A DNA stretch of 64,000 bases, taken from contig JAHEND010000035.1 of the NCBI GenBank assembly GCA_024643325.1, forward strand, positions 1 through 64,000, read 5' to 3'. Under the pieces are notes generated by a model. It did not search any database. It was given only the letters and a program-made list of their open reading frames with translations, and was not told the DNA's origin. Shown here in pieces: positions 44,385-53,846 of this stretch. Each line of letters opens with the position of its first letter. Position 1 is the stretch's first letter. Origin of the DNA: Sediminicola sp. (lineage in GTDB: Bacteria > Bacteroidota > Bacteroidia > Flavobacteriales > Flavobacteriaceae). The position numbers and the translations under genes were made by a program.

Positions 44385-46466
44385 TTATTGTAATTGCTCC
44401 AGGGCTTCTGAAATGCTACTTACAGGTAGCTTACAACTGTAGTCTACACAGACATAAAATAAGGTTTCTCCCGCTATGTATCTATCCTGAAACAAAGGCA
44501 ATTCACTGGGTTCTTGTGAACCAACCACCAATACATTTGGAAGTCCAATTTTGTTCACTTTTTCAGTAAAATCCAATGCTTGAGGTCCTAAAATAGCCAA
44601 TTCATAAAAAGGAAATAATTTGTATAAATAAACTTGGCCCCATTGGGTGTAGTTTGCTAAATCACTAGACATATAGGTCTGAACGTTCGCCATAGCTTTA
44701 GTAGACTTCTCACTGGCTTTAGTGTCAAATTTAATATGCCCTATCAGAAAATTTACTTGAGCTGCTACCCCATTATCAGAGGGCATTACACCGTCTGAAA
44801 ACACATAAAGTGGCGCCATTAATTCATTAGCGTCACCAAAGGCATATGCAGATTTTTCTTCACTGTAAAAGCGACTGTTTAAATAAGCCATTTTGTTTTC
44901 TGCAGCGGCTAAATAAATGGTGTTGTTTGTGGTGAGATACAATGCCAATGCTGCTTGGGACAAGAAAACAATATCTTGCGAGAACACCGGCGCCGTTTTT
45001 GATGCCTTGTAAATATGGCGCAAATTCTCTGGTGCTTTTGCGCTAATTAATCCATAAAGATCTGTGGCTTTTTTTAAATAATGTGCCATCCCAAAAGCAC
45101 TATATGCTTCTGTATAAGCGCTTACCAATAAAGCATTCCAAGAAGTAATAAGTTTATGATCTCTCAGGGGAGCCCCTCTTTTGCTTCGGGCTTCTAAAAG
45201 TAATCGTTCCCAATCAGTTCTCAAAGCATCGAATCGCTCTTTAGTGAGTCCGTAAGTAGTTTTAAATAATGAGTTGTCCTGGGGTGCCTGAAGTATCCAG
45301 TAACGATCTTCCCATAAATCGTTTTCAGACAATTGAAAATAAGCAGCAAACAAGTCCCATTGTTCTGTAATTAAGCCTTTGAGTTCTTGTGGAGTCCACA
45401 CATAGAAAAGCCCTTCTTCTCCCTGAAAATCTGCGTCTAATGCTGCAGCGTATCCGCCAGAGTCGAGTTTCATCTCTCTCTCTAGAAAATCATAGGTTTT
45501 GGACACCACTTCTTTATAGGTGCCTTTCTTGAAAAATTTAAAGGCTTTAGAATACAGTTGGATCATTTGTGCGTTGTCGTAAAGCATTTTTTCAAAGTGA
45601 GGGACTTTCCAATTAGCATCTGTACTGTAGCGGTAAAAACCACCCCCTATTTGATCAAAAATACCCCCCGAAGCCATTTTATCAAGGGTGTTTTCTACAT
45701 AAGAAAGCACCAGGCTATCTTTGGCAAGTTGTCCGTATGAAAGGAGAAACTCCAAACTATTTGGGCGCATGAATTTCTGATCTCCTTTGAGCCCTCCAAA
45801 TTCAAGATCCCATTTCTTTTGCCAATCTATTATTCCATTTGTCAGATCTAACTGACTGACTTGGGTTTCCTCTGAGGGAATCTGAACAGCCATGGCCTCA
45901 GCAATACCGTTTTTAAGATCAGCCGCAAAAGACTTGAGTTGCTCTGGTTGACTAGAATAGAGGTCCTTTAGCTGTTTTAAAACAGTCATCCATTGGGTCT
46001 TAGAATGATATGTGCCTCCATATATAGGAGTGCCATCTGGTAAAGCGACCACGTTTAAAGGCCAACCCGTCTGCTTACCCATAAGACTTAAAGCAGTCAT
46101 ATATGTTTGATCAATATCAGGCCTTTCTTCTCGGTCCACTTTGATATTTACAAAAAAATTATTCATTAATTTGGCAACTGCCAAGTCTTCAAAACTCTCT
46201 TCTTCCATGACATGACACCAATGACAGGAAGCATATCCCACACTTATCACCATTAAACGATCTAAGTCTTTTGCTTTTTCTAGTGTGTTATTATCCCAAA
46301 CTTTCCAAGCCACTGGGTTTTTAGCATGCTGCAATAAATAAGGGCTATTTTGGTTAGATAAGTCGTTCTTTTGAGTGAACAAGTCTTGCGAGCGCGTAGA
46401 TACTGGTAGTAATAATACAGCCAACAGCATTAATAAAACCTGATATATTTTAGTCATTTCATTCAT
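44385..46466 (-). CDS. Thioredoxin-domain DUF255 protein (YyaL/SSP411 type)
   Basis: 693 residues. A signal peptide ends near STRSQ. The DUF255 thioredoxin-like domain has NPVAWKVWD and the active-site-like CxxC in SCHWCHVMEEESF (~82), then NNFFVNIKVDREERPDIDQTYM. A six-hairpin glycosidase-like (alpha/alpha) domain follows (VPHFEKMLYDNAQ, ALDADFQGEEGLFYVW). The biochemical role of the family is not settled; redox or sugar-binding roles are proposed. The start could also be the ATG three codons later (MTKIYQ). It is divergent from the MscS gene. Confidence 0.87.
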   Translation of the reverse strand: MNEMTKIYQVLLMLLAVLLLPVSTRSQDLFTQKNDLSNQNSPYLLQHAKNPVAWKVWDNNTLEKAKDLDRLMVISVGYASCHWCHVMEEESFEDLAVAKLMNNFFVNIKVDREERPDIDQTYMTALSLMGKQTGWPLNVVALPDGTPIYGGTYHSKTQWMTVLKQLKDLYSSQPEQLKSFAADLKNGIAEAMAVQIPSEETQVSQLDLTNGIIDWQKKWDLEFGGLKGDQKFMRPNSLEFLLSYGQLAKDSLVLSYVENTLDKMASGGIFDQIGGGFYRYSTDANWKVPHFEKMLYDNAQMIQLYSKAFKFFKKGTYKEVVSKTYDFLEREMKLDSGGYAAALDADFQGEEGLFYVWTPQELKGLITEQWDLFAAYFQLSENDLWEDRYWILQAPQDNSLFKTTYGLTKERFDALRTDWERLLLEARSKRGAPLRDHKLITSWNALLVSAYTEAYSAFGMAHYLKKATDLYGLISAKAPENLRHIYKASKTAPVFSQDIVFLSQAALALYLTTNNTIYLAAAENKMAYLNSRFYSEEKSAYAFGDANELMAPLYVFSDGVMPSDNGVAAQVNFLIGHIKFDTKASEKSTKAMANVQTYMSSDLANYTQWGQVYLYKLFPFYELAILGPQALDFTEKVNKIGLPNVLVVGSQEPSELPLFQDRYIAGETLFYVCVDYSCKLPVSSISEALEQLQ

Positions 46467-46556
46467 AAGTGATCCAAATTACAATTTATTTTCAAAATAC
46501 AATCACCTGTATGAACTGCTAAAAAAATACTTACATTTACTCATATTTTTTGGCTT

Positions 46557-48422
46557 ATGAAAACCATGACCAAGTACGCCTTAGTACTGCCTTTATTTTT
46601 TTTCTTTATTACTGCTAAAGCACAAGATTCTATCCCAGCTTTAGCCGCAATAAACCAAGACAGCATTCGTCTAGAACAATACAATACAAAAATACAGCTA
46701 ATTGAAAGTCAAAGGATTGCAGACTCTATCAAGAAAGTAGAGTTATTGGCTGAGATTCAGAGCCTTAAAACTACAGACAACCTCAAAAAAGAAACCCTGC
46801 AAGCCCAATTAGACGCTATTAGCTCTCAAGAAAAAGAGCGATTGGCTGCAAAAAAGAGAGAAATAGAAGCTTTAAGGGCTACAATCAAGGGTGTCCCAGT
46901 GAGGGGCTTTTTTAAAGACACCCTGTTTACAATATACAGCCGTTTGGGAAGTTTTTCACCAAAAGAACGTGCCAAAGCAGTCAGTGAAAGAATTCAAAAC
47001 CTTGCTGGATTAAGGAATTTTTCTGCAGACAGCCTAGTTGTAAAGAGGGAGTACAATATTTTAAATTTGGTGTATTCCGATCAGATTATCACCAGCATTT
47101 CAGAAGAAGACGCACTTTGGTCTAAAATGAATGCTGAAGACTTAATTACTAGTTACCAAAAAGTTGTTGCTACATCTGTTATAAATTATCAGAATGAAAC
47201 CAATATAATCACTCTGCTCAAAGAGTTTGGTTTGGCTTTATTGGTACTCATTATTACCTATCTTGTTATTAAATACATCTTTATAGCTTTTAGATGGACT
47301 GCCATTAAAATACACGTCCAAGAAAACAAACGTATCAAAGGAATAAAAATTAAAGACTATACGCTCTTTGACGCCTCTAGACAGGTAGCAGTGCTTATTA
47401 ATTTTAATACCTTTCTAAAGTGGCTTGTGGTGTTAAGCACGGTATATATAGCACTCCCTATTTTGTTTGGAATTTTCCCATGGACCAAAGACATGGCCCA
47501 GACACTATTTGGTTATGTATTAGATCCTTTAAAAGACATTGGTTTGGGACTTTGGAATTACCTACCCAACCTAATCACTGTGATCGTTATTATTGTAGTG
47601 TTTAGGTATGTACTCAAAGGTTTATACTTCTTAAAATCGGAGATACAACAAGAAAACCTAAAACTTCCTGGCTTTTATTCAGATTGGGCTGCACCTACTT
47701 ATCAGATTATAAAGGTATTGGTCTTTGCCTTTATGATTGTGGTAATTTTCCCCTATTTACCTGGATCTGACTCACCCATCTTCCAAGGGGTATCTGTATT
47801 TCTTGGATTCTTATTCACCTTTGGATCTGCTGGTTCACTCTCTAATATTATTGCAGGGCTAATACTGACCTACATGCGGCTTTTTAAAATGGGTGATCGA
47901 GTTAAAATTGGCAGTATATCTGGAGATGTGATTGAAAAAAATATGTTGGTGACCCGAATAAGGACCATAAAAAATGAAATTATCTCCATTCCCAATGCTA
48001 CGGTAATGAACAGTCACACGATTAATTACAGCAGTGACGCCCCAGAAAAAGGACTTATCATGCATTCCACTATTACCATTGGGTATGACGTTCCATGGAG
48101 AAAAATGGAAGAAGTGCTTATTAAAGCAGCACTAAAAACGCCTTTATTATTAGATGATCCAGCTCCATTTGTGCTTCAAACAAGCCTAGATGACTTCTAT
48201 GTGTCATACCAAATAAACGCTTATACTAGGGAGCCTAACAAACAAGCCACCATCTATTCTAACTTACACGCTAACATTCAAGATTTTTGTAACGAGGCGG
48301 GTATAGAAATTATGTCACCACATTACAGAGCGGCTAGGGATGGAAACCAAAGTACTATTCCTGCAGATCAGTTGCCTAAGGATTACAAAGCACCTAGTTT
48401 TCTGTTCAAAAGAGAGGAATAA
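46557..48422 (+). CDS. MscS-family mechanosensitive channel with periplasmic domain
   Basis: 621 residues. The signal peptide MKTMTKYALVLPLFFFFITAKA is followed by a charged, coiled-coil-like periplasmic part (~25-210), several membrane helices (~225-440), and the MscS pore region with FGSAGSLSNIIAGLILTYMRLFKMGDRVKI. A cytoplasmic MscS beta/alpha domain (RTIKNEIISIPNATVMN) completes the chain. It would release solutes on hypo-osmotic shock. The stop is 4 bp from the convergent methyltransferase stop. Confidence 0.9.
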   Translation: MKTMTKYALVLPLFFFFITAKAQDSIPALAAINQDSIRLEQYNTKIQLIESQRIADSIKKVELLAEIQSLKTTDNLKKETLQAQLDAISSQEKERLAAKKREIEALRATIKGVPVRGFFKDTLFTIYSRLGSFSPKERAKAVSERIQNLAGLRNFSADSLVVKREYNILNLVYSDQIITSISEEDALWSKMNAEDLITSYQKVVATSVINYQNETNIITLLKEFGLALLVLIITYLVIKYIFIAFRWTAIKIHVQENKRIKGIKIKDYTLFDASRQVAVLINFNTFLKWLVVLSTVYIALPILFGIFPWTKDMAQTLFGYVLDPLKDIGLGLWNYLPNLITVIVIIVVFRYVLKGLYFLKSEIQQENLKLPGFYSDWAAPTYQIIKVLVFAFMIVVIFPYLPGSDSPIFQGVSVFLGFLFTFGSAGSLSNIIAGLILTYMRLFKMGDRVKIGSISGDVIEKNMLVTRIRTIKNEIISIPNATVMNSHTINYSSDAPEKGLIMHSTITIGYDVPWRKMEEVLIKAALKTPLLLDDPAPFVLQTSLDDFYVSYQINAYTREPNKQATIYSNLHANIQDFCNEAGIEIMSPHYRAARDGNQSTIPADQLPKDYKAPSFLFKREE

Positions 48423-48426
48423 TAAA

Positions 48427-49038
48427 CTATTTAGCTTTAAAAGAGCCAAAAATGAACTCCTGCTGTGTATTAAAAGGGGTGGAATGAATTTGTGTCTCAA
48501 AAGACAAAGACTCATAACCATACTTCTCAAAGAGCTGTTTCAATGACGCTTTATTGTATTGCATAATCTCTAATCCACTGCACTTTTTAGGCCCGTTGGT
48601 AGAGAAAGTTCCAATAATGACGTGACCTTTAGCAGCACGCTTTAATAATGTTAAATAATCTCTAATGCTTTCAGACGATGCCTGAAAGTGAAACGAAGCT
48701 CTGTCATGCCAAAGATCATAAGATATCTCAGGATTAAAATCTAACACATCACTCACTATCCACTTTACTTGTGAGGCGCTAGCCCCAAGTCTTTCCTGAG
48801 CTCTAACAATAGCGGTTTCTGAAATATCTAATACCGTTAAATTCTTATACCCCTGATTTATAAGATGGTCTACTAGTTGGCTATCTCCGCCACCCACATC
48901 TATTATTTTGGCGTCCAAAGATAATTTGGCGTTAGAAATAAACTCTAAAGAGGTATGAGGTATGTTTTCTGTCCAGCTAACCTCTTGAGCGGTTTTCGTT
49001 TTGTAAATACGCTCCCAGTGCACTTTTTGATTATCCAT
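48427..49038 (-). CDS. Class I SAM-dependent methyltransferase
   Basis: A 203-residue small-molecule methyltransferase. Motif I is IIDVGGGDSQLVDHL, motif II VLDISETAI, and motif III-IV WIVSDVLDF, with YDLWHDRASFHF as the substrate-side loop. The N-terminus HWERIYKTKTAQEVSW is typical of this uncharacterised subfamily. Substrate unknown. It is followed closely upstream by two DoxX-like genes on the same strand (8 and 2 bp gaps), so the three are probably one operon. Confidence 0.83.
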   Translation of the reverse strand: MDNQKVHWERIYKTKTAQEVSWTENIPHTSLEFISNAKLSLDAKIIDVGGGDSQLVDHLINQGYKNLTVLDISETAIVRAQERLGASASQVKWIVSDVLDFNPEISYDLWHDRASFHFQASSESIRDYLTLLKRAAKGHVIIGTFSTNGPKKCSGLEIMQYNKASLKQLFEKYGYESLSFETQIHSTPFNTQQEFIFGSFKAK

Positions 49039-49046
49039 AGAATAAA

Positions 49047-49430
49047 CTAAGAAAGTTCCTTTTGTCTATTCATTAAGATAATAGTCAAACTAAATAGAAG
49101 CATTAGACCCGCAGGTAAAAATTTAATAGCTTCATCGCTTACTTTAAAATGCATAAAGACAGCACCTAACATTAGCGCGCCCATTAATGCAGCAGAAGGA
49201 AGTATGACTTTGCTTTTCACAAAACCAATTAATAACCCCATAGCAGCTAATATTTTCAAGCCTCCAATCAGATATACCATGGTTTCATTGAGTCCGTAAA
49301 CCGCAAATTCCTCCATCATATTCATTGCCTTTCCGCCTCTATAAATAGTTGGATTATTAAATCTAAAAAACCAAACATTAATAACCACTAATGAAACCAC
49401 AGCCATTAAAACATATTTTAAGTATTTCAT
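49047..49430 (-). CDS. DoxX-like four-helix membrane protein
   Basis: 127 residues, four hydrophobic helices (~5-25, 50-70, 75-95, 100-120) with YLIGGLKILAAMGLLIGF as in DoxX/DoxD-like small membrane proteins. Role uncertain; some relatives assist redox enzymes. It lies between a methyltransferase and another small membrane protein. Confidence 0.75.
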   Translation of the reverse strand: MKYLKYVLMAVVSLVVINVWFFRFNNPTIYRGGKAMNMMEEFAVYGLNETMVYLIGGLKILAAMGLLIGFVKSKVILPSAALMGALMLGAVFMHFKVSDEAIKFLPAGLMLLFSLTIILMNRQKELS

Positions 49431-49432
49431 AA

Positions 49433-49771
49433 TTAAAGTTTTAAGCTTTTTATAAAGATATAAGAATTTAGCAATAAGTAAAACAAAGCGGGTAAAGACT
49501 GTATTAAACTATCTTGAATATTGATTCGAGTTCCTAAAGCTCCAACCATCATTATGGATAAAATGGCAGCACTTATTAAGGAAATTTTAAACTTACCCAT
49601 ACCGTACAAAAGTCCCGCACCACAAATTAGCTGCACAAGCCCAATGAGTATTCTCATTGTAGAGAAGCCATATCTTGTGAATTCCGCTATATAAAAGGGG
49701 TGCAATAAAGTAAGTATTCCATAGATTAAATGTGATGTACCACAAAAAAATCTAATGATTGATAATGTCAT
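49433..49771 (-). CDS. Small DoxX-like membrane protein
   Basis: 112 residues with four hydrophobic segments and GLVQLICGAGLLYGMG in the second helix, matching the DoxX-like layout of its neighbour 2 bp downstream. The N-terminus MTLSIIRFFCGTSHLIYG is membrane-inserted. No catalytic motif. Probably the first gene of the three-gene operon. Confidence 0.65.
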   Translation of the reverse strand: MTLSIIRFFCGTSHLIYGILTLLHPFYIAEFTRYGFSTMRILIGLVQLICGAGLLYGMGKFKISLISAAILSIMMVGALGTRINIQDSLIQSLPALFYLLLNSYIFIKSLKL

Positions 49772-49840
49772 GACGCGAAGCTAAATGTTCTGTGGTTAAT
49801 AACCGGACTTTTTTTAAAATTTTAGCTCCAATTGCGAAAC

Positions 49841-50062
49841 CTATTTATTTTTTATAGAATACAGGTAAAACCGCTCCACTTTTTCTCTAGCCCATGGTGT
49901 TCTCCTCAAGAAGGTCAAACTAGATTTCACCGTCTGATTACTCTTAAAGCAATTAATATTGACCTGATTCGCCATTTCTTCCCATCCGTGCGTTTCCAGT
50001 AGATATTCCAATATATCTAATAATTTTACGCCGTGCAAAGGGTTGTTAGGTTGTTGTTCCAT
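49841..50062 (-). CDS. VF530 family (DUF2132) DNA-binding protein
   Basis: 73 residues. NPLHGVKLLDILEYLLETHGWEEMA and INCFKSNQTVKSSLTFLRRTPWAREKVE are the full signature of the VF530 family of small helical proteins, thought to bind DNA. Role in the cell unknown. A strong terminator lies just upstream, between it and the peroxiredoxin remnant. Confidence 0.92.
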   Translation of the reverse strand: MEQQPNNPLHGVKLLDILEYLLETHGWEEMANQVNINCFKSNQTVKSSLTFLRRTPWAREKVERFYLYSIKNK

Positions 50063-50109
50063 ATATACTTAAAAAGTTAGAGACATTTGATCATTGGCTA
50101 AATTACAGA

Positions 50110-50142
50110 AAAAGCCGCTTGATTGCATCAAGCGGCTTTTTT
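50110..50142. terminator. Strong intrinsic terminator
   Basis: AAAAGCCGCTTGA and TCAAGCGGCTTTT form a 13-bp stem with a 5-nt loop and a T-run. On the minus strand it closes the peroxiredoxin remnant; it is A/T-flanked on both sides and so may act both ways. Confidence 0.9.
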
Positions 50143-50160
50143 ATTCATACCATTCAATCA

Positions 50161-50394
50161 TTAGATACTTTTCTTTGCCAAATACCAGGTTACCTTCTCT
50201 ACACTATTGTCTGCCAATCTAGCATTCAAATCATTTAATGATTTGGGTGCGGGGCAGATGACCTTATCCCCTTTTTTCCAATCTAAAGGTAGGGCAACTT
50301 TATACTTATCAGAAATCTGAAGGGCTTCTAAGGCTCTTAGTATCTCATCCATATTCCTACCTACATTTAAAGTATAATACATAATCAACCATCT
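50161..50394 (-). pseudogene. 1-Cys peroxiredoxin, C-terminal fragment
   Basis: Only the last ~78 residues of a Prx6-type 1-Cys peroxiredoxin remain: LIMYYTLNVGRNMDEILRALEALQ, then DKYKVALPLDWKKGD and EKVTWYLAKKS, which match the end of the family (usually ~210 residues). The thioredoxin-fold half with the peroxidatic Cys is gone. The tracked start is a TTG inside a conserved strand, and homology seems to run to codon RW before an in-frame stop a few codons upstream. The gene is cut at its 5' side by foreign sequence, so it is non-functional. Its original terminator is intact. Confidence 0.85.
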
Positions 50395-51021
50395 ATTTTC
50401 TTCTTAGAGTGGCTTAAATACGCTAAAAGCAAGAACAAAGAAAGCTTAATACCTGAAATGGAGCTATGTTTAAGACTTGTTTTAAACGGAGAAATATATT
50501 CTTACATAAGCAACAATTCTGATGCATTTGGAAGTATGAAATACAAAGACCTAAAAAAAAGTGTCTTAACTATTTTTAATGCTGATAAATATGCAGGAGA
50601 AAAAAAAGACGAAATGATTCGACTGTTCCCTAACTTAATGAAATGGGTATTTGACATGAAGAATAAATCAGGTTATAAATCAGTAAGTAAATTAGGACAC
50701 AAGACAGAAGCAGATATATTTGTTGAGGTATACAAAAACCTTCCTGATGATATATTCTCTTTAATTATACATGACTGTATTTTATTGACTAAGAGTAGTA
50801 TAAACCTTGTGAGAGAGAAATTAGAAAATAGGGTAAGAGAGTTATATAAAGAAGTAATTGTTCCTGAAGACAACTTAGAGAAGCTATTTAAAGTCAGTCT
50901 TGTCTCTCTCACGGATAAACAACTAATTAACACTCAATTTGAAGATTATCTCAAAACATTAGAAATTGATGAAAATCAAGAAATAGCTACAGACTTTAAA
51001 TGGGATTTTGAAGATATATAA
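50371..51021 (+). pseudogene. 5'-truncated mobile-element protein (polymerase-like)
   Basis: The open frame runs back from the tracked ATG (50458) to 50371 without a start, and the upstream residues (NQPSIFFLEWLKYAK) look coding, so this is the C-terminal ~215 residues of a larger protein. NQPSIFF, then KKSVLTIFN, LFPNLMKWV, KTEADIFVEVYKNL and SLIIHDCILL are arranged as in proteins on Bacteroidota plasmids and phages that carry D-x-x-NSQP and IHD motifs, reminiscent of family A polymerase motifs A and C. That assignment is from memory of the pattern and is tentative. Strongly AT-rich and lysine-rich, unlike its neighbours. Even the tracked ORF could be expressed as a short protein, but I consider it a remnant. 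Confidence 0.55.
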
Positions 51022-51182
51022 ATTCAATTATGAATGAATCTTTTAAATTTAGAAGTTAAACATTAAATTATTTGGTATTACGTTAAATGCAAAATCAACT
51101 GCCATATAAGTGTCAAATATTGACAGTAATCTGACACTTGAGTGATTTTTTAATTAAATTTATGGTGTAATAAATAGGCACA

Positions 51183-51210
51183 AAAAAACCCTCACATCAC
51201 TGTGAAGGTT
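51183..51210 (-). terminator. Terminator of the tRNA operon
   Basis: On the minus strand AACC-TTCACA and TGTGA-GGTT (one mismatch) form a stem followed by TTTTTTTG, 35 bp after the tRNA-Arg gene. Confidence 0.75.
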
Positions 51211-51244
51211 TAATTTTAAAAGCCTCAGCGCTTTTATTTATATG

Positions 51245-51318
51245 TGATCGCGAAAGGATTCGAACCTTTGACCGTCTGCTTAGAAGGCAGATGCTCTATC
51301 CAGCTGAGCTACGCGACC
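51245..51318 (-). tRNA. tRNA-Arg (TCT anticodon)
   Basis: A full cloverleaf can be drawn: acceptor GGTCGCG/CGCGATC (one G-U pair), D-arm GCTCAGCTGGATAGAGC, anticodon stem TCTGC/GCAGA with loop CTTCTAA giving anticodon TCT, and T-arm GGTTCGAATCC. CCA is not encoded. Last gene of a three-tRNA minus-strand operon. Confidence 0.97.
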
Positions 51319-51371
51319 ATTTCCCGAAGGAAAAAGTTTTGAGATTTTGGGAATATCTCTGTTTATTAATG

Positions 51372-51446
51372 TCGGGGTGGCAGGATTCGAACCTGCGACC
51401 TCCGCGTCCCAAACGCGGCGCGATAACCGGGCTACGCTACACCCCG
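51372..51446 (-). tRNA. tRNA-Pro (TGG anticodon)
   Basis: Acceptor CGGGGTG/CACCCCG, anticodon stem CCGCG/CGCGG with loop TTTGGGA giving anticodon TGG, and T-arm GGTTCGAATCC. The 5' C of the acceptor is typical of tRNA-Pro. CCA is not encoded. Confidence 0.97.
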
Positions 51447-51483
51447 AGACCTTGTAATAAGGTATCTATTTTTCAATAAAGAG

Positions 51484-51567
51484 CGGAGAGACAGGGATTC
51501 GAACCCTGGCGACAGTTACCCGTCGACAGATTAGCAATCTGCTCCATTACCACTCTGGCACCTCTCC
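51484..51567 (-). tRNA. tRNA-Ser (GCT anticodon)
   Basis: A class II tRNA of 84 nt with a long variable arm (GTCGACGGGTAACTGTCGC region). Acceptor GGAGAGG, anticodon stem GCAGA/TCTGT with loop TTGCTAA giving GCT, discriminator G as in serine tRNAs. First gene of the operon. Confidence 0.96.
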
Positions 51568-51680
51568 TAACACAAAAAGTGTTTCACGCCTTAAAAACGC
51601 GGTTGCAAATGTACTTTTTAGAATATAATATCACAACATTTTTAAAGCTTTTTTTAGCTTTATTTTTCATTGATCCTGAA

Positions 51681-53726
51681 TTACTCTGGATATGCAACCC
51701 TAAGGTGGTAGATATTAGTTAGTTTGCCTTTTAGGACCTTCTTAATTAATTCAATGTCTTTAAAGGTAATATTGGCATTTACAAACTGATTGGCCTGCAT
51801 TTGTCCTGTAATAATTTTTTCTACAAAGGCATCTATCTCTAAATAAGTAGGGTTTTTAAGACTTTTTGAGGCAGCTTCTACAGCGTCTGCCATCATGAGA
51901 ATAGCCGTTTCCTTTGAAAAAGGAAGAGGGCCTGGATAAGTAAATAAAGAAACGTCTACATTAGGTTGGGTCTCTTGCGCTTTTTTATAGAAATAGTACA
52001 CTTGAGTAGTTCCGTGGTGAACTCTAATAAAATCAATCAAGCGGTCCGGTAAATTGTGTTTTTTAGCTATTTCAATTCCATCTGTAACATGATCCAAAAT
52101 AATCTTAGCACTGTCCAAAGGATCCAATTCGTGGTGTGGGTTTACAGAAGTGATCTGATTTTCAGAAAAATAAGTAGGGTGGTTCATTTTTCCAATATCG
52201 TGGTATAGCGCCCCTACCCTTACAAGCATAGCATTAGCCCCTATTTCATTAGCAGCGGACTCTGCAAGATTAGCCACCTGTAGGGAGTGATGAAAAGTCC
52301 CTGGCGCTTTGTTAGAGAGTTCTTTTAAGAGTTTTGAATTAGTGTCTGAAAGTTCTAATAGAGACACCTCAGAGACCAGACCAAAGAGTTTCTCATAAAT
52401 GTAGATGAGGGGTTGGGCAAAGAGTGTTATCATTCCGTTTAAGGCGAAAAGGCCAAAAACCAGCCACTGTAAATTATTTATAGTACCTTCTTGAATGATA
52501 TGAAAGGAAAGATAACCCAACATATACACTATGGTAATTTGACCCACTGAAATAAATAAGTTGGCCCTCTTGTACAACTCGGTAACAGATAAAATGGTTA
52601 CAATACCGGCAATGGTTTGTAAAAAAACAAACTCAAAACTATTAGGTACTACAAACCCTAAAATAAGTACCGTGAGCACATGCACGAAAAGCCCTAAACG
52701 AGCGTCAAAAAACGTTTTAAGTATGAGGGGTAAAATACACAGCGGCACTACGTAAACATAAGTTTCGTTGTATTGCACCACAAGTGTGGTGAGCAGGACC
52801 ATGAGAACCACATTGGCCAGTATAAATGTAAGTTTGGTATTATCCCTATATATATGCGGCCTGTATTTGGCTAAAAACAAAAATAACATGACCATCACTA
52901 ATGCCACCAAAAGAGTATAACCAAATAAGATAATATAGTAATTGGCGTCTGACCATAAAACAGATTCATACTCTGATTTAAGGGAAAGTAGCACCTTGTA
53001 ATTTTCTTGTTCTACTACGGCTCCTTTGGCTATTATAAGTTTTCCCTTATCTACAAAACCCCTTGTTAACGACAGACTATTTATGGCTTCCGAAAGCGAT
53101 TTTTCCGTAAAGTCTTTGTTGTAAACCACATTAGGAACTAACACATCTAACAACAACTCTTCCGCAAAAGGAGCTTGACGCTTAAAAATTGGTGATTGGA
53201 TTTGGGATTGAATCAAAGGAAGTAGTTCAGGGATGCTTACAAAAGAGCTTACAATCCTTATACTGGCTGTATTATCTTGTAACAAATACAAACTATTTCC
53301 TAAGTTTTCTGTGGCATTTCTAGCCAGTAAACCTCGGGAATATATGCTGTCTAATACATCGAATAATACCCATTTAATTTGGGCAGTATCTTTTAGTGTT
53401 GGTTGGCTTTTTTTTAAATCAGCCAATGCGAGAGACAAATCTTCTTTTGACTTTAAAAGTAGGGAGTCATTCAAGGAAAAATAAGGAATGTGTTCGCGCC
53501 GAATAGTTTCTTTCTCCTCTGACAATTCCTCTGAGGTCTTTTTAACGCTAAAATCAAAGGGAGCATACAATGTCTCGTGCTGCCATGGTTTTCCCTTTTG
53601 AAACTCGTATTTAAACTTACCTCCTTTTGGAAAAAAATAAACCACCAAACCCACCGCCAATATATAAAGCAGGAATTTATAAAGTAGGGATTGGTTTTTA
53701 TAGAGGATATCTAGACTTTTAGCCAT
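51681..53726 (-). CDS. 7TM-HD family phosphodiesterase (PgpH-like)
   Basis: About 681 residues from the ATG at 53726 (MAKSLDILYK). The plan is that of PgpH: an N-terminal helix, an extracytoplasmic 7TMR-HDED domain (~45-250), about seven membrane helices (~265-455), and a C-terminal HD domain with HHSLQVANLAESAA and ALYHDIGKMNHP. PgpH-type enzymes hydrolyse the second messenger cyclic di-AMP, so this gene predicts c-di-AMP signalling here. It is divergent from the thiolase gene. Confidence 0.9.
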   Translation of the reverse strand: MAKSLDILYKNQSLLYKFLLYILAVGLVVYFFPKGGKFKYEFQKGKPWQHETLYAPFDFSVKKTSEELSEEKETIRREHIPYFSLNDSLLLKSKEDLSLALADLKKSQPTLKDTAQIKWVLFDVLDSIYSRGLLARNATENLGNSLYLLQDNTASIRIVSSFVSIPELLPLIQSQIQSPIFKRQAPFAEELLLDVLVPNVVYNKDFTEKSLSEAINSLSLTRGFVDKGKLIIAKGAVVEQENYKVLLSLKSEYESVLWSDANYYIILFGYTLLVALVMVMLFLFLAKYRPHIYRDNTKLTFILANVVLMVLLTTLVVQYNETYVYVVPLCILPLILKTFFDARLGLFVHVLTVLILGFVVPNSFEFVFLQTIAGIVTILSVTELYKRANLFISVGQITIVYMLGYLSFHIIQEGTINNLQWLVFGLFALNGMITLFAQPLIYIYEKLFGLVSEVSLLELSDTNSKLLKELSNKAPGTFHHSLQVANLAESAANEIGANAMLVRVGALYHDIGKMNHPTYFSENQITSVNPHHELDPLDSAKIILDHVTDGIEIAKKHNLPDRLIDFIRVHHGTTQVYYFYKKAQETQPNVDVSLFTYPGPLPFSKETAILMMADAVEAASKSLKNPTYLEIDAFVEKIITGQMQANQFVNANITFKDIELIKKVLKGKLTNIYHLRVAYPE

Positions 53727-53846
53727 GAAATAAGTTTGATTCAAAAATAGAAAAATAAACCCATACCGGCGTTATTTTAGTTTTTCTGCAGGTGGCTTTG
53801 CCACTAATTTTAGTATTTTTGGAGCAATACACTTTAAGATCATTCT

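Noticed and set aside
51225-51330. tRNA-Arg 3' end as an integration site for the mobile remnant at 50371-51021
   Set aside because: No duplicate of the tRNA 3' end was found on the far side and no integrase is present. The tRNA operon terminator still follows the tRNA directly.
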